Source: Corynebacterium doosanense CAU 212 = DSM 45436
GTDB lineage: Bacteria > Actinomycetota > Actinomycetes > Mycobacteriales > Mycobacteriaceae
Reading direction: 5' to 3'
Assembly: GCF_000767055.1 (NCBI RefSeq)
Contig: NZ_CP006764.1
Span: 310,001-374,000 of the forward strand
DNA: 64,000 nucleotides
Shown here: piece after piece, positions 25,604 through 32,889 of the stretch
Layout of the letters: each line of letters starts with the position of its first letter
Position numbering within the stretch: position 1 is the first letter of the stretch
The notes under the pieces: model-generated
The model's input: only the letters and a program-made list of their open reading frames with translations
Databases searched by the model: none
What the model was told of the DNA's origin: nothing
Program-made: the position numbers and the translations under genes

Positions 25604-25989
25604 GCTGCTGTCCTTCTTTCGTGTAGCCCCCGCCAGACGCGGAGCAGGTGCGTGGTGATGCCGAGTTCTCTGGCGAGTGCGCCTTCCGACGAGCCGACGA
25701 GGTTTTCAGCGGTTGCGTAATCTTCGCACGAAACGAGTTGCGTCACTGCCCATTCGTCGGCCCGCTTCTCCTGGCGCGCGTCTCGCCAGGCTGGAGTGCC
25801 GGGCTCATCGTCGTGGATGACGTGGCCGATTTCATGCATGAGGGTGCAGCGCCGCGCGATGGGGCCGAGGTCGCTGCGCAGGGTGATGACCCCGCCGGGG
25901 TAGCGCCGGCCTTTCTCCCCGCCCTCGTGGGTGAGGACGACGAGGCCGAGTCGGATGGTCCATTCGTCAGGGGCCGTCGTGATAGTCAT
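25600..25989 (-). CDS. short ImmA/IrrE-like metallopeptidase
   Basis: 129 residues from ATG 25989, six nt after GGAGG; an ATG at 25992 is too close to that box. Zinc motif HEIGH near residue 52, third ligand region RADEWAV about 25 residues later. It is shorter than the attL copy and consists essentially of the catalytic core. It lies directly downstream of, and overlaps by 23 bp, the putative repressor gene, which fits the ICEBs1 ImmR/ImmA arrangement in which the peptidase removes the repressor on induction. Confidence 0.83.
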   Translation of the reverse strand: MTITTAPDEWTIRLGLVVLTHEGGEKGRRYPGGVITLRSDLGPIARRCTLMHEIGHVIHDDEPGTPAWRDARQEKRADEWAVTQLVSCEDYATAENLVGSSEGALARELGITTHLLRVWRGLHERRTAA

Positions 25990-26431
25990 CATCGCCCTCC
26001 TCGGGTTCGTCTGGTGATGAATCGGCAACGTACTTGAGGTCGTGGACACCGGGGGTATCTGCGGGGTGAAGTTGGTGGACGTTGGCGTCCGGGTCCTCGT
26101 CGGCGAGCTCTCCGAAGGTGCCGAACCACGCCGCGGGATCCGCATCGATGCGCCGAGCGACGGCGCGGATCAGGGCGCGATCTGAGAGCAGCTCCGCCAG
26201 CGCTTCGGGTGATGCGCCCACGACTTCTTCTGAAGTGAGGTAGCCGGTCGCCGCGAGAGCTTCTGTCGGGTTCGCACCGTAGGCCCGCGCGAGGTGGATG
26301 ACGCTCTCTGCAGAAAGGGCATTCCGGCTGAGCTGTCGGTTGAGCGTTGACGTGGTAATCCCGGCCCGCCTCGAGGCCTCGAGGCCAGAAGCGTTGCTCG
26401 TCAGGACGTTGAACCATTCGGTGTGTTCCAT
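25967..26431 (-). CDS. putative prophage repressor (helix-turn-helix)
   Basis: 154 residues from ATG 26431 (MEHTEWFNVL). The N-terminal 60 residues form an XRE/Cro-like helix-turn-helix (ASRRAGITTSTLNRQL as turn and recognition helix). The C-terminal half is acidic and ends in DDDYHDGP. Position, divergence from a Cro-like gene and a downstream ImmA gene identify the lysogenic repressor. The ATG has no good ribosome site but lies about 7 nt from a -10 element, so the mRNA is probably leaderless. Confidence 0.8.
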   Translation of the reverse strand: MEHTEWFNVLTSNASGLEASRRAGITTSTLNRQLSRNALSAESVIHLARAYGANPTEALAATGYLTSEEVVGASPEALAELLSDRALIRAVARRIDADPAAWFGTFGELADEDPDANVHQLHPADTPGVHDLKYVADSSPDEPEEGDDDYHDGP

Positions 26432-26438
26432 GCTGCCC

Positions 26439-26467
26439 ATTATGCGCAACGATGGGCCGCTGTGCAA
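26439..26467 (-). promoter_or_regulatory. repressor promoter, predicted leaderless
   Basis: On the minus strand TTGCAC (26467-26462), a 17-nt spacer and CATAAT (26444-26439). The expected transcription start falls at about 26431-26432, the A of the repressor ATG. Confidence 0.65.
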
Positions 26468-26518
26468 GTTGAAACAATAGCAGTGACCTGCGGAAGAATC
26501 ACGTCTTTGCAATTCGCG

Positions 26519-26548
26519 TTGACTAAATCGCTCAAAGCTGACTAAAGT
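26519..26548 (+). promoter_or_regulatory. early lytic promoter with TGACTAAA repeats
   Basis: TTGACT (26519-26524), 18-nt spacer, TAAAGT (26543-26548), ahead of the Cro-like gene. TGACTAAA occurs at 26520-26527 and 26539-26546, one overlapping each promoter box, which makes it a good operator candidate. Confidence 0.6.
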
Positions 26549-26587
26549 GGGTAGCGCAGTGCGAAACGCTCAGGAGGTGACTGTCGC

Positions 26588-26815
26588 ATGAAACTCGCAA
26601 TCCGCCCACAGATCCTCAACAAGATCCGCGAAGAAAACGAACTAACGAGCGACGAACAGCTCGCCCACCATCTCGGTCTGACCGCCGGCACGATCGCCGG
26701 CCTCCGCGCCGGGAGAACTCCCTCACTCCCCACTCTCATGAAGATCGCCGACGCCGCCCGAATCACCAGGTTCGACGCCGCGATCTCCAAGATCCCCGAA
26801 ACGCTCTCGGCTTGA
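26588..26815 (+). CDS. Cro-like helix-turn-helix regulator
   Basis: 75 residues, almost entirely an HTH_3 fold (SDEQLAHHLGLTAGTIAGLR is the helix-turn-helix). A perfect AGGAGGTGA ribosome site precedes the ATG. First gene of the rightward early operon, divergent from the repressor. Expected to compete with the repressor at the shared operators and set the lytic course. Confidence 0.83.
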   Translation: MKLAIRPQILNKIREENELTSDEQLAHHLGLTAGTIAGLRAGRTPSLPTLMKIADAARITRFDAAISKIPETLSA

Positions 26816-26843
26816 CCACGCTGAGCACCACGAAAGTGATCCC

Positions 26844-27047
26844 ATGACTCTCTTGCACAACTGGCTCAACTCGATTGGCCTCATCGCTATTGCGACGTAC
26901 TGCGCCCGGGACTACCAGCGCCGCCGAGCTGCCAACCGCCGCACGCTGACCGTCCACGACGTCAACGACATGCTCAAGGGGAGCGGGCTGGGGCCTATCC
27001 CGACCCGCTCCACCAAGCGAACTACTCGGCTTCCTCGAGTTCGATGA
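26844..27047 (+). CDS. small early protein, unknown
   Basis: 67 residues, not recognised. The N-terminal 20 residues are hydrophobic enough for one weak membrane helix (WLNSIGLIAIATYC). The rest is Arg-rich and basic. It is 28 nt after the Cro-like gene. Its 3' end overlaps the convergent small gene by 26 bp. Confidence 0.5.
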   Translation: MTLLHNWLNSIGLIAIATYCARDYQRRRAANRRTLTVHDVNDMLKGSGLGPIPTRSTKRTTRLPRVR

Positions 27048-27240
27048 TCCGCTTCTCGAGGTTGGCGATCACATTGATCATCTGACCGATCAGAGGGACA
27101 TCCTCAGCTGCTGTCATCGGCTGAATCTTCCCGTCTGCACCACCACGCTGCTTAACCGTCTCCATCCAAAGATGTGACAACTGCAGCGACTCCAAGGCCT
27201 CACCCGGGATGTTCGGTTCCCAAACTGGTTCCGTTTCCAT
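27022..27240 (-). CDS. small coiled-coil protein, unknown, opposite strand
   Basis: 72 residues with an acidic amphipathic helix at the C-terminus (NLEKRIIELEEAE). An excellent ribosome site, AAAGGAGGTGATGAAGA, precedes the ATG at 27240, arguing it is a real gene although it opposes the early operon. Function unknown; a role in lysogeny or as a brake on early transcription is speculative. Confidence 0.62.
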   Translation of the reverse strand: METEPVWEPNIPGEALESLQLSHLWMETVKQRGGADGKIQPMTAAEDVPLIGQMINVIANLEKRIIELEEAE

Positions 27241-27298
27241 TCTTCATCACCTCCTTTCCAGCGCTGACCGCGCTACAGGAAGTGAACCACAACGAAAA

Positions 27299-27324
27299 CC
27301 CGCGTCTGGTGCAACAGACGCGGG
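27299..27324. terminator. perfect 10-bp hairpin in early region
   Basis: CCCGCGTCTG, six-base loop, CAGACGCGGG. There is no T-run on the plus strand and only TTTT on the minus strand. It sits between the leftward small gene and the next rightward gene. It could attenuate early rightward transcription, end a leftward transcript, or bind a regulator. Confidence 0.5.
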
Positions 27325-27346
27325 CCGATACCAAAAGGAATTCACC

Positions 27347-27571
27347 GTGAAGTTTAACAGAGAAACCGTCGCCGCCGCATTCCCGGCCGGCTGGGACACC
27401 GCCGTGATCACTGGATCCGACCACCAGTTGGAGATCATCGGCGTCACGACAGCCGCAGTGATCTGCAAGGGAACGATCTTCGGCATCGGCCAGCAGACCA
27501 TCCACGTGGCCTACGACCAGATCAGCGACGTCCGCTGCTCGGCACCCGCACCGGAGGCCACCAATGCGTAG
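27347..27571 (+). CDS. small early protein, unknown
   Basis: 74 residues from the GTG at 27347, with AAGGA nine nt upstream. Predicted mostly beta (TAVITGSDHQLEIIGVTTAAV, split over strands). No family recognised. Its last codons overlap the start of a 24-residue open frame. Confidence 0.55.
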   Translation: MKFNRETVAAAFPAGWDTAVITGSDHQLEIIGVTTAAVICKGTIFGIGQQTIHVAYDQISDVRCSAPAPEATNA

Positions 27572-27638
27572 AGCACGAGTTCGCATTGCGCGCTGGCTGA
27601 TCGGCGCACACATCTACCAGGGGAGGCGCCGCCGATGA
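27564..27638 (+). CDS. 24-residue basic micro-ORF, coupled on both sides
   Basis: ATG lies inside the previous gene's last codons, and the TGA overlaps the next ATG (ATGA at 27635). The peptide is strongly basic (eleven Arg of 24) around a short WLIGAHIY segment. It may simply carry ribosomes across the gap, or be a nucleic-acid-binding micropeptide. Confidence 0.4.
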   Translation: MRRARVRIARWLIGAHIYQGRRRR

Positions 27639-27844
27639 CCACCGCCAGAGTCCTCGACATCGAGCCGATGGTCACCGTCAAGGAATTCGCAGCAGCAACC
27701 GGCTACTCCGAATGGTCCATCAACCAGTTCTGCCGCCGCGGAGAAATCCGCTCCGGCCGCCGCCGCGCCGGGAGCAGAGGCGTCAAGCGCCTCATCCCCG
27801 AATCCGAGATCACCCGCTTCGTCCGAATGGAGGAAATCCGATGA
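27635..27844 (+). CDS. excisionase-like DNA-binding protein
   Basis: 69 residues. VTVKEFAAATGYSEWSINQF is a winged-helix helix-turn-helix of the MerR/excisionase (HTH_17) type, with a basic wing and RLIPESEITRF to close it. Could be Xis or an early regulator; position away from integrase leaves both open. Overlaps the antirepressor start by four bases. Confidence 0.65.
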   Translation: MTTARVLDIEPMVTVKEFAAATGYSEWSINQFCRRGEIRSGRRRAGSRGVKRLIPESEITRFVRMEEIR

Positions 27845-28665
27845 CCGAACTACAGAAGTTCGACTTCCACGGCAACGCAGTCCGCGTCGCCGGCGGGGCC
27901 GACGAGCCCCGCTGGGTCGCCGCGGACGTCGCAGCCGTCCTCGGTCTCGGACGCACGCACGACATGGTGCGCTCCCTCGACGAGGACGAGCGGGGTACGG
28001 ATACTATCCGCACCCCCTCCGGAGACCAGGAGATGACCACCATCACCGAATCCGGCCTGTACTCCTGCATCCTCCGCAGCCGTCGGCCCGAGGCGAAGGA
28101 CTTCAAGCGGTGGATCACCCGCGAAGTACTCCCTGCCATCCGCCGCCACGGCGCATACCTCACCCAGCCCACCGTCGAGCAGATCCTCACCGACCCCGAC
28201 ACCCTGATCAAACTCGCAACCGACCTCAAGCACGAACGCGAGCGCGCCACCCACGCCGAGACCCGGGCCAACAGCCTCGAAGCACCCGCCCGCTCCTGGA
28301 CCCACCTCGCCGCGCCGGGTGGCGACTTCTCGGTCAGCGCCGCGGCGAAGACGCTCTCGCGCGATCCCGAGATCGAGATCGGACGAGACCGGCTCTTCCG
28401 CCATATGCACGCTCTCGGCTGGATCTTCCGCCACGGCGAGGGGCGCCGCGCGCACTGGGAGGCGTACCAGGACAAGGCCATCAAGACCGGCCGCCTGGCG
28501 CACAAACTCAGTGCCCCGTTCCTCAACGAACGCACGCAGGAATTCGAGGCACCCGCGCCGACGATCCGGATCACCCCGAAGGGCCTGGGTGAGCTGCACC
28601 GCTCGCTCGGCGGGTCCGACCAGACCGCGCTGTACCTCTCCGACGAAGCCATTGATCACTCCTAG
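27841..28665 (+). CDS. phage antirepressor (BRO-N plus KilAC)
   Basis: 274 residues. The N-terminal BRO domain (about 1-105) has PRWVAADVAAVLGL, ITESGLYSCILRSRRPEA and FKRWITREVLPAIRRHG, all family hallmarks. A coiled linker precedes a KilAC-type C-terminal domain (FSVSAAAKTLSRD ... LFRHMHALGWI). Such proteins bind DNA and oppose lysogenic repressors. It is placed directly in the early operon. Confidence 0.88.
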   Translation: MTELQKFDFHGNAVRVAGGADEPRWVAADVAAVLGLGRTHDMVRSLDEDERGTDTIRTPSGDQEMTTITESGLYSCILRSRRPEAKDFKRWITREVLPAIRRHGAYLTQPTVEQILTDPDTLIKLATDLKHERERATHAETRANSLEAPARSWTHLAAPGGDFSVSAAAKTLSRDPEIEIGRDRLFRHMHALGWIFRHGEGRRAHWEAYQDKAIKTGRLAHKLSAPFLNERTQEFEAPAPTIRITPKGLGELHRSLGGSDQTALYLSDEAIDHS

Positions 28666-28678
28666 AAAGGCACGACCC

Positions 28679-28807
28679 ATGAACAACCTCACCACCACCC
28701 GGCCCTCGGCCACCCCGCCGACGTGGGCCGGCCACGCCCCGCTGCACTGGCACGCCACCCTCGTCCTCGTGCTCCTGGCCGTCATTCTCCTCGGAGGTGC
28801 GCTGTGA
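28679..28807 (+). CDS. 42-residue single-helix membrane protein
   Basis: Begins 13 nt after the antirepressor at ATG 28679 with an AAAGG box. Polar N-terminus followed by one hydrophobic helix (LVLVLLAVILLGGAL) reaching the stop. The stop overlaps the next GTG (GTGA). Unknown; the small size makes it easily missed. Confidence 0.55.
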   Translation: MNNLTTTRPSATPPTWAGHAPLHWHATLVLVLLAVILLGGAL

Positions 28808-29796
28808 CGAGCGACTACCGGCCTAAGCGGTCCAGTGACCTCGCATTACTCGGTGAGCTCGCCGCCAGGTACGAGAGGGAGATCGAATTCATCCGCGAGG
28901 GCGCACATAAAATCACTGCGGACTATGCGTCCATCAACAAAGGGCTCCTGGAGGACAAGAAGGATCTCCGAGAACAGATCACCGCATCGGCCGCTGCCGC
29001 CGATGCAGTCATCGAAGAACTCGAATCCCAGGTCGCCTCTCTCCGCGGTGAACTCGCGAGGACCTCCAACGCCGACGAGGCCACGGCGGACGCTGCCAAC
29101 ATCGCCGAGCTCGAGGATCAGATCGGCGCGCTCAACCGACAGGTCGACGCTCAGTTCACCGCCATCGAGGCGCGCGACGCCGAGAACACGAAGCTCAGCG
29201 AGGACATCATCGCGCTCCAGGAGCAGATCGAGGAGCGCACCCGCGAACTCGAAACCGCCAAGAACACGCTCTACGCCACCCGGCTCGACCTCAGCCAGGC
29301 CCGCAAAGACCTGGCCGACACCGCTGCCAACCGCGGCGACCACGCCGACCGAGCAGACACCCTCGCCGAGAAACTCGCCGCGGTCGAAGCCGAGCTCGAC
29401 GACGCCCGAGCCGCAGCCGAGGCGGCCGAAAGCCTCGCCGAGGAGCACCGCACGCACGCCGTCGAGGCCAAGCGACAACACGCAGACGCCCTCGGCGAGC
29501 AGAAGCAACTCGCCAAACAAGCCAAGGCCGACGCGAAGACGATCCAGGACCTGACCGGCCAACTCGCCGACGCCCAACAGAGCCCCATGGGCAACACCGC
29601 CCCGGTCCCCGACGCCGCCGCCGAGAAAGCCCGGGCCCTGGTAACCCGCGCAATCCGCACCCTCACCAACTCCGGCGGACTCTACGACCTCGAAAAGGAC
29701 GACGCCGTCATCGTCACCCTCCGCGAAGCCACCACCCAACTCACCAACCGCCCCACCACCGACACCACCGCGCCGGGCAAGGAGGCGGAGAAGTGA
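28804..29796 (+). CDS. long coiled-coil protein
   Basis: 330 residues from GTG 28804. Residues about 15-260 are one nearly continuous, Ala/Glu/Lys-rich coiled coil with Asp-Glu heptads (EELESQVASLRGEL is a representative stretch), followed by a short folded C-terminus. No enzymatic motif. Resembles only coiled coils in general; possibly structural or a scaffold for the early membrane proteins. Confidence 0.65.
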   Translation: MTSDYRPKRSSDLALLGELAARYEREIEFIREGAHKITADYASINKGLLEDKKDLREQITASAAAADAVIEELESQVASLRGELARTSNADEATADAANIAELEDQIGALNRQVDAQFTAIEARDAENTKLSEDIIALQEQIEERTRELETAKNTLYATRLDLSQARKDLADTAANRGDHADRADTLAEKLAAVEAELDDARAAAEAAESLAEEHRTHAVEAKRQHADALGEQKQLAKQAKADAKTIQDLTGQLADAQQSPMGNTAPVPDAAAEKARALVTRAIRTLTNSGGLYDLEKDDAVIVTLREATTQLTNRPTTDTTAPGKEAEK

Positions 29797-30017
29797 TCAC
29801 GTCCCATCCCCAGGACCCGTACATCGAGGGCGCGACCCTCTACGAGGAGACGCTCCGGGCTGACCTTGCTGAGGCTGCCCGCGCGTACTACCGCCCGCTG
29901 ACCGAGGCAGAGATCGACGACCTGGTCAACGAGCTCCGCGGCCGCGTCGTCGATGACAGGTTTTTCGACGCCAACACCTTGCTCACCTTGTTCGCCACCT
30001 TTTCCCACGACCACTAG
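29793..30017 (+). CDS. small acidic early protein, unknown
   Basis: 74 residues, GTG start overlapping the coiled-coil gene by four bases. Helical and acidic (LTEAEIDDLVNELRGRVVDD). No family recognised. Confidence 0.5.
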   Translation: MITSHPQDPYIEGATLYEETLRADLAEAARAYYRPLTEAEIDDLVNELRGRVVDDRFFDANTLLTLFATFSHDH

Positions 30018-30028
30018 GAGACCTGCCA

Positions 30029-30262
30029 ATGCCCGCCATGATCACTGTTCTCTGCGCCATCGTCGCCGCCTCACTGCTCATCACCCTCCTGGCGCTGTGC
30101 GTCGCCGACCAGGTACGCCGCGAGGTCGACGTGCTCCGCCGCGATGTCGCCGACCTCGAGGCCAGCTACGTCGACGTGTTGAAGCGAAGCCATCCCGAGC
30201 GTCTCGCACGAACGTCTGCACCGAAGCCTTATCGACGGGAGGTGCGCCGTGCAGTTGCCTAG
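30029..30262 (+). CDS. small membrane-anchored coiled-coil protein
   Basis: 77 residues. One N-terminal membrane helix (ITVLCAIVAASLLITLLAL) and a short coiled coil (VRREVDVLRRDVADLEASY) resembling DivIC/FtsL-like topology, without recognisable homology. AGGAG ten nt before the ATG. Confidence 0.5.
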   Translation: MPAMITVLCAIVAASLLITLLALCVADQVRREVDVLRRDVADLEASYVDVLKRSHPERLARTSAPKPYRREVRRAVA

Positions 30263-30548
30263 CATTGCCCGCCTGACCGACGGCTCGCCCCTGGTCTCTC
30301 CGAAGGCGCCGCAGAAGGTCGAGGACGCCGTCCACGAGATGGTCACGAAGGTTATCGACGCCCTCACCGAGGACGGGATGGGCTGGACGCGTCACCGCAC
30401 GCTCCTGGAACAGGCAGAACCGGCCATCCTCGGCGTCCTGGCCGCTGTCATCGACGTGGCAGTGGGGGAGTGGGAGGAGCAGATCGACCAGATCGCCGCC
30501 CTCGACGATCTCGCAGCTCGCCGACACCCGAGAGGTGAGCGCTCATGA
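30249..30548 (+). CDS. early protein, unknown
   Basis: 99 residues, GTG start overlapping the previous gene by 14 bp. Soluble and helical with an acidic C-terminal half. No motif seen. Confidence 0.45.
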   Translation: MQLPSIARLTDGSPLVSPKAPQKVEDAVHEMVTKVIDALTEDGMGWTRHRTLLEQAEPAILGVLAAVIDVAVGEWEEQIDQIAALDDLAARRHPRGERS

Positions 30549-30883
30549 TGGTCCAGCGCGTCTCGTGCCCGCCCGCCGGTGGACGAAAGGTCGGCGTGGC
30601 TGTCGACGAGCACGGCAACCGCCTCCTGGAGATGGGGGACATGTTCTCGGTGATCGCCGGCATGCGGTTCACCGCCGAGATGGCCGTCGTGCCGCGCCGT
30701 TGGATCAAGCGTCGAGAGTTCATCGCCACTACGGGCGCACGCGCCTGGGTGAAGTTCCTCGCAGCCGCGGGCGACAAACAGCAGGCCGATGCACTCGAAA
30801 TGCTCATTGCCTGGGCGATCGCAGTACCGGTGGGAGGTGATCGTGATGGCGTGGCAGAAGAAGTCCGTGGCTCGGTGCGCTGA
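30545..30883 (+). CDS. early protein, unknown
   Basis: 112 residues, beginning MMVQRVSCPPAGG; ATGA overlap with the previous gene. Contains a basic patch VVPRRWIKRREFI and an Ala-rich helix. No family recognised. Its 3' end overlaps the next gene's start region. Confidence 0.45.
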   Translation: MMVQRVSCPPAGGRKVGVAVDEHGNRLLEMGDMFSVIAGMRFTAEMAVVPRRWIKRREFIATTGARAWVKFLAAAGDKQQADALEMLIAWAIAVPVGGDRDGVAEEVRGSVR

Positions 30884-31187
30884 GTGCGGCCAGCCGATCA
30901 GGTGGGCCACAACGACCAACGACGCTCCGATCCCCCTGATGCCGTCATCTGACCCGGAGGGTGTGTACCTCTTCACCGGCCCGGGCGTAGTTCGCCACCT
31001 GCCGTCGTGGGAGCGCGAGCGTCACCGCGTCGCCCTCGCCGCGGGGGAGACCCAGCGGCAGCTGTTCCTCCCACACGTCGCAGAATGCACCGCCCGCAAA
31101 GACCCCGAGCCGGTCCCCGAGGACACCCTCGCCCGGCTGCAGCGCATCATCGACGCCCCGAAAGCGAAAGGAGCCCGCAGAGCATGA
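30846..31187 (+). CDS. small zinc-finger-like protein
   Basis: 113 residues from ATG 30846 behind GGAGGTGATCGTG. An N-terminal CAECG pair, then a His and Cys in LPHVAEC about 65 residues later, could bind zinc. The central domain is otherwise unrecognised. ATGA overlap with the next gene. Confidence 0.55.
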   Translation: MAWQKKSVARCAECGQPIRWATTTNDAPIPLMPSSDPEGVYLFTGPGVVRHLPSWERERHRVALAAGETQRQLFLPHVAECTARKDPEPVPEDTLARLQRIIDAPKAKGARRA

Positions 31188-31417
31188 ACAACCCGGACAT
31201 CGAAGCGCTCGTCGAGAAGCTCTCGCCGACCCGCCGTCGAGCTCTCCGCCAGGTCGCTGACGGTGATGGCCACCTGCTCGACGGCCGGGAAGCCTCGGGA
31301 CTGATCCACGCGGGTCTGATCCGCCGGGACGGACCGGATCCCGTGGGCTGGGAGATCGTCGAGATCACTGACCTGGGCTGGCAGGTGCTCGCGCACCTCG
31401 AGCCCGGAGCGCCATGA
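31184..31417 (+). CDS. winged-helix-like small protein
   Basis: 77 residues. SPTRRRALRQV with the following REASGLIHAGLIRRD and VEITDLGWQVLAHL resembles a MarR/winged-helix DNA-binding scaffold without its dimer helices. Function unknown. Confidence 0.5.
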   Translation: MNNPDIEALVEKLSPTRRRALRQVADGDGHLLDGREASGLIHAGLIRRDGPDPVGWEIVEITDLGWQVLAHLEPGAP

Positions 31418-31608
31418 CCGACACCGACGATCCGGACGCCTGGTGGGCGTCGCTCGATCCCGACCGACGGCGGTCGATCTTCCACTGGATCGCCCGCCCG
31501 GACACCATCCGCGGGCCGATCCCCGGCCAGCTCGAACTAATCACGAAGGAGGAAGACCATGGCAGAACGCCAGACCACGACAGCACCCGAGTCAGTCGCG
31601 GTGCTTGA
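31414..31608 (+). CDS. small early protein, unknown
   Basis: 64 residues, ATGA overlap upstream. Trp-rich N-terminus (DAWWASLDPDRRRS). The last 17 codons overlap the next gene, so the true end may matter little. No family recognised. Confidence 0.4.
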   Translation: MTDTDDPDAWWASLDPDRRRSIFHWIARPDTIRGPIPGQLELITKEEDHGRTPDHDSTRVSRGA

Positions 31609-32383
31609 CGGTGTCGCACTCCAGGCCGCACTACGCGCAGCACTGGTCGTCGCCCCGACCAAAGGCGAGCACGCGGTCATCGCCATGCGTTTGCCAGCCA
31701 GCAGCGGCCCGGGCTCGCAGGTTGCAGTGTGCGCCTACGATCCCGCGCGGGAAATGCACATCTCGATCGCAGTGCCAGCTGATCACGTTGACGTCGCGGA
31801 CGAACGGGACCGGACGGTTGAGCTCACCCCGCCGGCGGTGCGCCAGCTCCTGGCCATGAAGGTCAAGACCCCGAAGGAGGAGGATCCGTGGCCGTCCGTG
31901 TCCTGGGCGATCTCGGAGACCCGCGTCACGCAGACCGACGAGGGCCAGCTTTTCGGTCGGCAGTCCCGCGTCCTCCGCGAGAACCGTGACACCCCGACCC
32001 TCGGCGACATCTCGTCGAAGCTCGCCGAGATGGCCGACGCCACCCCGGAGCTCACCGGTGTCTCGCAACTGACCCCGGCGCAGACGAAGGCTCTCGGCAA
32101 CGCTCTCGGCCACCTGCAGGAGATCGCGCGCCTGCGCCCGCTCCAGCCGTCGGAGGGTCAACTCGCTTCCTGCCTGGTGCTTTCCGAGTCCCTCGCAGCG
32201 CACTGCTCCCGCCCGGACAAGGAGAAGCCAGCCGAGCAGCCGGACAAGGAGCCGACAACCGCGGCGCCGGTGAGCGTGAGCTTCGCTGACATGGATCTCG
32301 ACGACATGGCTGCGAAGCTCGACCCCGAGGGCAAGACCGGCCTCAAGATCGTGCGCTCGAACCCGCCCGGAGGTATTGCGTGA
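31559..32383 (+). CDS. early phage protein, unknown (possible clamp-like fold)
   Basis: 274 residues with a strong AAGGAGGAAGACC leader. Residues about 15-115 alternate short strands and helices (LQAALRAALVVAPTKG ... MHISIAVPADHVDV), faintly like a DnaN sliding-clamp domain, which I could not verify. The C-terminal half has a TPAQTKALGNALGHLQEI helix and a Lys/Glu/Pro-rich linker. Probably linked to DNA metabolism by position, but no motif proves it. Confidence 0.5.
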   Translation: MAERQTTTAPESVAVLDGVALQAALRAALVVAPTKGEHAVIAMRLPASSGPGSQVAVCAYDPAREMHISIAVPADHVDVADERDRTVELTPPAVRQLLAMKVKTPKEEDPWPSVSWAISETRVTQTDEGQLFGRQSRVLRENRDTPTLGDISSKLAEMADATPELTGVSQLTPAQTKALGNALGHLQEIARLRPLQPSEGQLASCLVLSESLAAHCSRPDKEKPAEQPDKEPTTAAPVSVSFADMDLDDMAAKLDPEGKTGLKIVRSNPPGGIA

Positions 32384-32889
32384 CCGCGTCCGCCCGCGAC
32401 CTGTGGGGCCTCGAGGAGGGAGCCGAGACAACTGCGGTGTGCTGGTACAAGCGGTGGGATGGCGGTAACCCGTGGGATGGACGTCGCCCGCACGAAGAGA
32501 CCGAGCAGGTTCTCGACCGTCACCGGCAGGCCCGCATTCTCTGCCGCCGCTGCCCCCTTCTCGACGCCTGCGAACGCGCTCTCGCCGACATGGAGGCCCA
32601 GCGCCTCCACGTGGACGGGGTGATGGCCGGCCGCTACTCCGACGTCCGTTCGCAGGCCGCCACGGACGCCGCGATGCGCCAGACGAGCTGTCGCGGTTGT
32701 TGCGTGCCTCTGATTCCCCGGGGCGGCCAGTACGTGACTGCCAAGCCTCGCCCGGGCGCTAGCCCGCACGTCGGCGAGGGCCTGTGCGAGGACTGCTGGC
32801 CGTGGCTGGCGCTCTCCGCGCGCAAGCGCCCGCCGGCCCCACCGCATGATCACCAGCTCAACAACCCGCTAGGAAAGGCTGTCTCATGA
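32380..32889 (+). CDS. WhiB-like iron-sulfur regulator with extra Cys module
   Basis: 169 residues. Cys near residue 21, then CRRCPLLDAC gives the C-(n)-C-x2-C-x5-C pattern of Wbl [4Fe-4S] proteins. GVMAGR occupies the place of the G-[IV]-W-x-G turn that contacts sigma factor. A second cluster, SCRGCC and CEDCW, follows at about 105-145 and is not part of a standard Wbl fold. Wbl proteins act with SigA; the mycobacteriophage TM4 member alters septation and blocks superinfection (family knowledge). Confidence 0.82.
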   Translation: MTASARDLWGLEEGAETTAVCWYKRWDGGNPWDGRRPHEETEQVLDRHRQARILCRRCPLLDACERALADMEAQRLHVDGVMAGRYSDVRSQAATDAAMRQTSCRGCCVPLIPRGGQYVTAKPRPGASPHVGEGLCEDCWPWLALSARKRPPAPPHDHQLNNPLGKAVS

